From positions 1-10,285 of the forward strand of contig URAG01000076.1 of NCBI GenBank assembly GCA_900545755.1: DNA of 10,285 nucleotides, in the 5' to 3' direction. Source of the stretch: an uncultured Cloacibacillus sp. Lineage in GTDB: Bacteria > Synergistota > Synergistia > Synergistales > Synergistaceae. The position numbers and the translations under genes are program-made. Shown here one piece after another: positions 6,054 to 10,285 of the stretch. How positions within the stretch are numbered: the first letter of the stretch is position 1; each line of letters opens with the position of its first letter. Under the pieces are notes generated by a model. It was not told where the DNA came from. It saw only the letters and a program-made list of their open reading frames with translations, and did not search any database.

Positions 6054-7406
6054 ATGCAGCTCGAACGTTTCAACGGCCATATAGAAGAGGCGGACTTCCT
6101 TAGTATGCTGATGGTGGATATCGCTGGAAACATTCGCAGCGTTTCACTGCCGCGCGGCTACGTTTCTGAAAAAATCCTAAATGAAGGCATCGGTTTCGAC
6201 GCCTCGAACTACGGCTACGCAAAGGTCAACAACTCGGACATGGTGGCCGTTGCCGATATGGACACCGCGTTCTACGAGATACGCGGCGACTACAAAATTC
6301 TGCACGTCCTCTGCGACGTGGTTTCGACGGAACGCGAGACCTTCGACCAGTATCCGCGCAACGTCGTGCGTGCGGCGCGAGATTTCCTGCGCGGGCGGGG
6401 CATCGCCGACACCGCAAAGGTACTCGTCGAGCTTGAATACTATGTATTCGAGGAGACGGAGTACAAGACGGGCGTAGATCAGGCGTTCTACCGCGTGAAG
6501 TCCGCCGAGGGGCTCGGCGAAGGCTGCGACGACAAACCGCGCGTCGGCCTGCACGCCGCCTACCACAGACTGCCGCCCGACGACTGCTACGCGGATTTCC
6601 GCAACGAGACGGTACACTTGATGGAAGTCCTCGGCATTCCCGTGAAGTACCACCATCACGAGGTCGCCGTGTCGCAGCTCGAAATAGAGCTCGACTTCAT
6701 GGACATGGCGCACGCGGCCGACATGGTCTCGCTCGCCAAATGGATTATCAGGCAGGTCGCGTCGGAGTGGGGGCTCTGCGTGACCTTCATGCCCAAGCCT
6801 CTTTATAAGATGCCGGGCAACGGTATGCACGTCCATCAGTTCCTTGAAAAAGACGGGAAGTCCATCTTCCCGGGCGACGTGCTGTTCCATCTGTCGAAAG
6901 AAGGGCTCGCCTACACGGCCGGCATGCTGAGCCACAGCCTCACGGGAAGCCTGCTCGCCTTCGGCTGCCCGAGCACGAACAGCTACCGCCGCCTCGTCCA
7001 CGGCTACGAAGCGCCGGTATCCGCGACCTTCGCGAAGGGCTCGCGCGCCGCGGCCGTGCGCATCCCTGGATATGTCAAGAAGGAGGAGACGCGCGTAGAG
7101 TACCGCACGGGAGACGCCTCATGCAACCTCTACTACTTCCTCGCCGCGATGATACTCGCCGGCGCTGACGGCATCGTGAAGGGGCTCGACCCGGTCGCGC
7201 TCGGCTACCAGAGCCAGGACGCGAAGGACGAGCTGACCTTCCCGCTCAACCTCAATGCCGTCCTCGACGGCCTAGAGAAGGACAACGAGTACCTCGCACC
7301 GGCTTTCCCGCCGAAGCTCATCGAGCTATGGACAAAGGCGAAGCGCGCCGAGGCCGAATATGTCTACAACGCGCCGACGCCGCAGGAGTACGAGCTCTAC
7401 TTCTAA
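6054..7406 (+). CDS. Glutamine synthetase family protein, divergent type I
   Basis: The 450-residue cytoplasmic enzyme is predicted to join glutamate and ammonia (or another amine) using ATP. The GS-I fold is clear: an N-terminal beta-grasp domain with GIGFDASNYG and SDM (47-63), then metal and substrate ligands in VELEYYVF (E126, E128), HHEVAVSQLE (201-210; E203, E210), GNGMHVHQ (255-262; H259), NSYRRLVHGYEAP (309-321; flap E319) and RVEYR (347-351). Departures from the usual pattern are LVHG for LVPG, KGSRAAAVRIP for NRSA..RIP, and RTGDASCNLYY for RSPDPSANPY. There is no adenylylation motif (NLYDLPPEE), so it is not the GS-I-beta type. The start is firm: GGAGGG lies six bases before ATG 6054. 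It has its own promoter and terminator. It could be a true glutamine synthetase or a gamma-glutamyl-amine ligase; residues alone do not decide. Confidence 0.85.
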   Translation: MQLERFNGHIEEADFLSMLMVDIAGNIRSVSLPRGYVSEKILNEGIGFDASNYGYAKVNNSDMVAVADMDTAFYEIRGDYKILHVLCDVVSTERETFDQYPRNVVRAARDFLRGRGIADTAKVLVELEYYVFEETEYKTGVDQAFYRVKSAEGLGEGCDDKPRVGLHAAYHRLPPDDCYADFRNETVHLMEVLGIPVKYHHHEVAVSQLEIELDFMDMAHAADMVSLAKWIIRQVASEWGLCVTFMPKPLYKMPGNGMHVHQFLEKDGKSIFPGDVLFHLSKEGLAYTAGMLSHSLTGSLLAFGCPSTNSYRRLVHGYEAPVSATFAKGSRAAAVRIPGYVKKEETRVEYRTGDASCNLYYFLAAMILAGADGIVKGLDPVALGYQSQDAKDELTFPLNLNAVLDGLEKDNEYLAPAFPPKLIELWTKAKRAEAEYVYNAPTPQEYELYF

Positions 7407-7434
7407 CGCAGAGCAAGCATTTACAGCAAAACCG

Positions 7435-7481
7435 CAAAACGACGGGAGGGGCCGCGCGCCTTTCCCGTTTTGTTTATTTTT
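7435..7481 (+). terminator. Intrinsic terminator of the glutamine synthetase-like gene
   Basis: CAAAAC (7435-7440) pairs with GTTTTG (7467-7472), and inner GGGA pairs with TCCC, with a small bulge and a GC-rich loop. A T-rich tract (to 7481) follows the stem. It lies about 30 bases after the TAA. Confidence 0.75.
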
Positions 7482-7516
7482 GCCCGCCGCCGCGTTTCCG
7501 CTGACGGCGCGGAACG

Positions 7517-7546
7517 TTTACACCCCTCGCGCGGCGCGGTTATAAT
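7517..7546 (+). promoter_or_regulatory. Promoter of the MATE pump gene
   Basis: TTTACA (7517-7522), an 18-base spacer and a perfect TATAAT (7541-7546). The predicted start is near 7553, about 55 bases before the ATG at 7608. It lies just after the preceding terminator, so the pump is probably its own transcription unit. Confidence 0.7.
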
Positions 7547-7607
7547 AGCGTAACCTCGCGAAGCGGGCGCTTCCGCACGCGGATTATGCAGAAAAAAGGT
7601 GCTGAAT

Positions 7608-8981
7608 ATGGCCTCCAGGGAACTCAACATGACGGAGGGAGATTCCTTCCGCCAGATGCTTTCTTTCGCGATACCGCTGACGGCGGGCGGCGTGCTCCAG
7701 CAGATGTACAGCATGGCCGACGCCGTAATTGCGGGACGCTTTCTTGGAAGCGGCGCGCTAGCCGCTATTTCAAACTGCTTTTACGTAATTTTCGTAATGA
7801 CGATAATGTTCCTCGGCCTCGGTCACGGGGCGTCGATAATAATTTCCCAGCTCTACGGCTCCGGCGAGCGCGAGCGCGTAAAAAGCGCCGTAGACACGTG
7901 TGTCGTGCTGCTCGTCGCGGGCGGGCTGCTATGCACCGCGCTCGGAGTATTCTTCGCTGCGCCGGTGCTGCGCCTTATCGCGACGCCCGAGGACCTCATG
8001 GCGCAGTCCGCCGCATATCTGCGGATAATCTTCGCCGGCTCCGTCCCATCGCTCGGCTACACGATAATCGCCGCGCTTCTGAACGCCGTCGGCAACTCGC
8101 GCACGCCGCTCGCGCTGCTCGGGGCGGCCGCCGCTCTCAACGTCGCGCTCGACCTGCTCTTCGTCCCCGTGCTCGGCATGGGGATAGGCGGCCTCGCCCT
8201 CGCGACGGTGATAGCGCAGACCGTCTCGCTCGCCGGCTGCCTCGTCTACCTCAGCCGTTCCGACAGCCTCATAGCGCTGCGGCTGCGCGGCTTCAGCTTC
8301 AGCTGGAAGATGCTCGCGCTGATAGTCAGGCTCGGCGTCCCGACCGGTATGCAAAACGCGCTCATGATGATATCCATGATGGTGCTCCAAAAGGCGACGA
8401 ACGAATTCGGCGTCGCAGTCATAGCGGGACGCGCGATAGAGTCCCGCATCGAGGGCGTCATGCTGATACCGCTCGCCGGAATTTCCACCGCCGTCACTAC
8501 ATTCGTCGGACAGAACATAGGCGCGGGCAAAGAAGAGCGCGCGAAGCAGGGGCTGAAAAACGGCTTCGTAATGGGCGCGGCGGTCTCGCTCGCCTTCTGG
8601 CTCGTGCTGCTCCTGTTCTCCAGGCCCATACTTGCGATATTCTCGTCCGACGAAGCGGCGCTCTTTGAAGCGAAGCGCTGCACAGGCATAATAGCGCCAG
8701 CCTTCATCATCTATAGTCTCGCGACCGTCTGGCAGGCCTTCTTCCGCGGCGCCGGCGACACGATATTCCCGCTCGTCGTCTCCATAATCACGCAGTTCGC
8801 CTACCGCATAGCCGCCATCGGCCCCTTCCTGACCTTCTGGCCCACCCCCTCCGGCATCTGGTATCTCTACATATCAAGCTGGTTTCTCATGTTCGCGCTC
8901 GACTGGGCCTACCACAGGACGGGATTCTGGAAGAGATACGCCGCGGCGATAAGGGGCCCTAGGAATGTGAATTACCATTAA
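7608..8981 (+). CDS. MATE family efflux transporter
   Basis: The 457-residue inner-membrane protein is a multidrug/toxin extruder of the MATE family (MatE domain, NorM/DinF superfamily), which exports organic cations or drugs in exchange for Na+ or H+. It has about twelve hydrophobic helices in two homologous halves. Family stretches are FAIPLTAGGVLQQMYSMADAVIAGRFLGSGALAAIS near the N terminus, GLGHGASIIISQLYGSGE (first-half end of helix 2), NAVGNSRTPL, and in the second half PTGMQNALMMISMMVLQ and TTFVGQNIGAGKEERA. The length is normal. ATG 7608 is preferred, with AAAGGT upstream; GTG 7599 and ATG 7629 (AGGGA seven bases upstream) are alternatives. The stop is TAA. The substrate cannot be told from sequence. 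ATA isoleucine codons are conspicuous throughout. Confidence 0.92.
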   Translation: MASRELNMTEGDSFRQMLSFAIPLTAGGVLQQMYSMADAVIAGRFLGSGALAAISNCFYVIFVMTIMFLGLGHGASIIISQLYGSGERERVKSAVDTCVVLLVAGGLLCTALGVFFAAPVLRLIATPEDLMAQSAAYLRIIFAGSVPSLGYTIIAALLNAVGNSRTPLALLGAAAALNVALDLLFVPVLGMGIGGLALATVIAQTVSLAGCLVYLSRSDSLIALRLRGFSFSWKMLALIVRLGVPTGMQNALMMISMMVLQKATNEFGVAVIAGRAIESRIEGVMLIPLAGISTAVTTFVGQNIGAGKEERAKQGLKNGFVMGAAVSLAFWLVLLLFSRPILAIFSSDEAALFEAKRCTGIIAPAFIIYSLATVWQAFFRGAGDTIFPLVVSIITQFAYRIAAIGPFLTFWPTPSGIWYLYISSWFLMFALDWAYHRTGFWKRYAAAIRGPRNVNYH

Positions 8982-8990
8982 TGAAGAAGA

Positions 8991-9020
8991 CTATAAACTT
9001 TATACCTATAAACTTTATAC
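8991..9020. repeat. Perfect tandem repeat of a 15-base palindromic unit
   Basis: The unit CTATAAACTTTATAC occurs twice head to tail (8991-9005, 9006-9020). Each copy contains TATAAA and TTTATA as inverted arms around one C. It lies ten bases after the MATE stop codon. It may be a local slippage duplication, or paired sites for a DNA-binding protein. Confidence 0.85.
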
Positions 9021-9089
9021 CTTAAATAAAAGGCTAGACGGCTCAGAGCCTGCCGCAGCGTTCCAGTCGTCTGGCGCGCAAAAATTTCA

Positions 9090-9124
9090 CCCCGCTTCGC
9101 AGCGTGGCATCGCGCGAAACGGGG
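9090..9124. terminator. Bidirectional terminator between convergent MATE and symporter genes
   Basis: Arms CCCCGCTTCGC (9090-9100) and GCGAAACGGGG (9114-9124) form an 11-base stem with one G-U or A-C pair and a 13-base loop. On the plus strand TTTCTTCTT follows closely; on the minus strand TGAAATTTTTG follows. The position between two converging genes fits shared termination. Confidence 0.6.
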
Positions 9125-9178
9125 CGGTTTCTTCTTGGTATATTAAATTAGACGTTGGTCCTGCGTTCTCGCTCTGCG

Positions 9179-10285
9179 TTACGCAACGTGTCTCGCCGTT
9201 ACTCCCGCCTCCGCGCGCCGCGCGCAGAGCGCAAACGCCGCTGCGGATAGCAGCACGCCGGGGACTATCGGGTGGATAGCGCCGAGCATTCCTGGCGCGG
9301 CTATGCCTGTGATAGAAGTAGAGGTCGAGGCGTAGCCGAGGGCGTACCACGCGACCGAGCTTATGAATCCCGCGAGGGAGCTCGCAGTCGCAGCAACCGG
9401 GCCGGCCTTCGGGCCGAAAGCGAGCAGGCAGAGGTAGGGGGCCATTATCGCGCAGGCGAGCAGAGTCCAACTCGTTGCGCAGATGACGGCGATTATCGAC
9501 GAGCTTTTAAGCGCGAAGAGGCCGCTGCCAAGCGCGCAGAAAATGACGGTGATGCGCCACGGCCAGCCGTGCAGTTCCTTTTTCAGCACGTCGCGCCCGA
9601 GGCTGCCGCTCGCGATATGCAGCAGCGCCGAGGCGGTCGAAAGCGATGCGGAGACTATCGCGAGCGCGAAGAGCTGCTGTCCCGCCGCCGGTAGGAGCCT
9701 ATGGACGAGGATCGGAAGCACGGTGTCCGGGTCGGTTATTCCGCCGCCGAGCATGACGCGCGAAAGTGCGCTCGCGAAGTACGCGCCGCCGACTACGACC
9801 GAGAGCGCAAGCATCGCGAGCGGCGCTGCCTTGCGCGTCTCCTCCTGGCTGCGCAGAGCGAAGTGACGCTGAATGAGCTGAGGCTGCGCCCAGATGCCTA
9901 TCGAGGTGACGACCGCGAGGAAGATTATGTTGAGGCCGCCAGCGCCGCTTGAAAGCGCGAGGAAGCCGTTGTCAGCGCCCTGCGTCGGGGGCAGCGCCGC
10001 GAGACGGCGCAGCCCCTCAGCCGGACCGCCGACGGCGTGGAAGAGCGCGATGAGCAGCGCGCCTATACCTATAATCATAATAAGTCCCTGCAAAGCCTCG
10101 GTGTAGAGTACGCCGCGCAGCCCGCCCCAGATGACTGAAAGGCCGACGACTGCGACGAGCAGCGCGAGCGCAGCATTTACTGAGATCGGGATGACGCCCG
10201 CGATCATCACAGCCGCGCCCTTAAAGACCGCGACCAGCGCTATCTAGAGAATCTCCTTGCCGAGGGCGACCGAATTAAGCGCGCA
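9179..10285 (-). pseudogene. Sodium:solute symporter, C-terminal part, interrupted by in-frame TAG
   Basis: This is a secondary transporter of the sodium:solute symporter (SSS/PutP-PanF) family, incomplete at the right edge. The frame from 10285 reads 13 codons (CALNSVALGKEIL), then TAG at 10244-10246, then continues to TAA at 9179-9181. Downstream, family features are VIWGGLRGVLYTEALQGLIM (the G-G-x-R-x-V-x-x-T-x-x-Q pattern), IWAQPQLIQRHFALRS and ASLSTASALLHIASGSLGRDV. The sequence flanking the TAG reads naturally as one helix (KEIL-stop-IALVAVFKGAAVMIAG), so the stop splits a homologous stretch. GTG 10210 could be called as a start but would lack the N-terminal helices and has no ribosome-binding site I would trust. 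TGG to TAG is one base change. The explanation may be a recent nonsense mutation, a base error, or TAG recoding. The substrate is unknown. Confidence 0.75.

Noticed and set aside
6177..7001. 274-codon minus-strand ORF opposite the glutamine synthetase-like gene
   Set aside because: Antisense shadow without a recognisable pattern; the sense frame carries the catalytic motifs.
7586..8668. 360-codon plus-strand ORF in another frame of the MATE gene
   Set aside because: Arginine- and alanine-rich out-of-frame translation; the MATE frame has full family homology.
1..10285. CRISPR array, prophage, transposon or tRNA genes
   Set aside because: I saw no regularly spaced repeats, transposase or phage-like proteins, or tRNA-like cloverleaf with TTCGA-type arms.

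Overview
The window is GC-rich bacterial chromosomal DNA: dense genes, short gaps, good Shine-Dalgarno sequences and recognisable sigma-70-type promoters. ATA isoleucine codons are very frequent for DNA this GC-rich. Together with the gene flavour this makes me think of an anaerobic gut- or digester-type bacterium, possibly Synergistota (Cloacibacillus/Synergistes-like), but that is a low-confidence guess. I see no rRNA, tRNA, CRISPR array, insertion sequence or phage gene.

Region 1 (1-2747, minus strand) is an ABC importer operon of the nitrate/sulfonate/taurine (SsuABC/TauABC) type, in the order ATPase, substrate-binding lipoprotein, permease. The permease runs off the left edge and carries an in-frame TAG. 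The lipoprotein cistron has a strong stem-loop in the gap on each side, which would favour high expression of the binding protein. A good minus-strand promoter sits about 430 bases upstream of the ATPase.

Region 2 (2289-3135) is about 850 bases without a convincing gene. It holds that promoter, a tiny leader-type ORF, a hydrophobic ORF fragment without a start codon, and several stem-loops.

Region 3 (3096-5916, minus strand) is a complete molybdate importer operon, modA-modB-modC. It has a promoter with a perfect TATAAT, an 18-base near-palindrome overlapping the -35 box, a hairpin-plus-T-tract terminator between modA and modB, and a 4-base overlap of modB and modC.

Region 4 (5952-7481, plus strand) is a divergently transcribed single gene for a glutamine synthetase-like enzyme. 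It has its own promoter and a strong terminator. The catalytic ligands are kept, but several normally fixed motifs are altered.

Region 5 (7517-9124, plus strand) is a MATE-family efflux pump gene with its own promoter. A perfect tandem repeat and a probable bidirectional terminator lie after it.

Region 6 (9179-10285, minus strand) is a sodium:solute symporter running off the right edge, interrupted by an in-frame TAG with homologous-looking protein on both sides.

Nothing here is a clearly new multi-gene system. The points most worth checking are the two in-frame TAG codons, both in edge genes, while the seven complete genes and the symporter's terminal stop use only TAA or TGA; the hairpin arrangement that singles out the binding-protein cistron in both transporter operons; the palindrome at the mod promoter; and the divergent glutamine synthetase.
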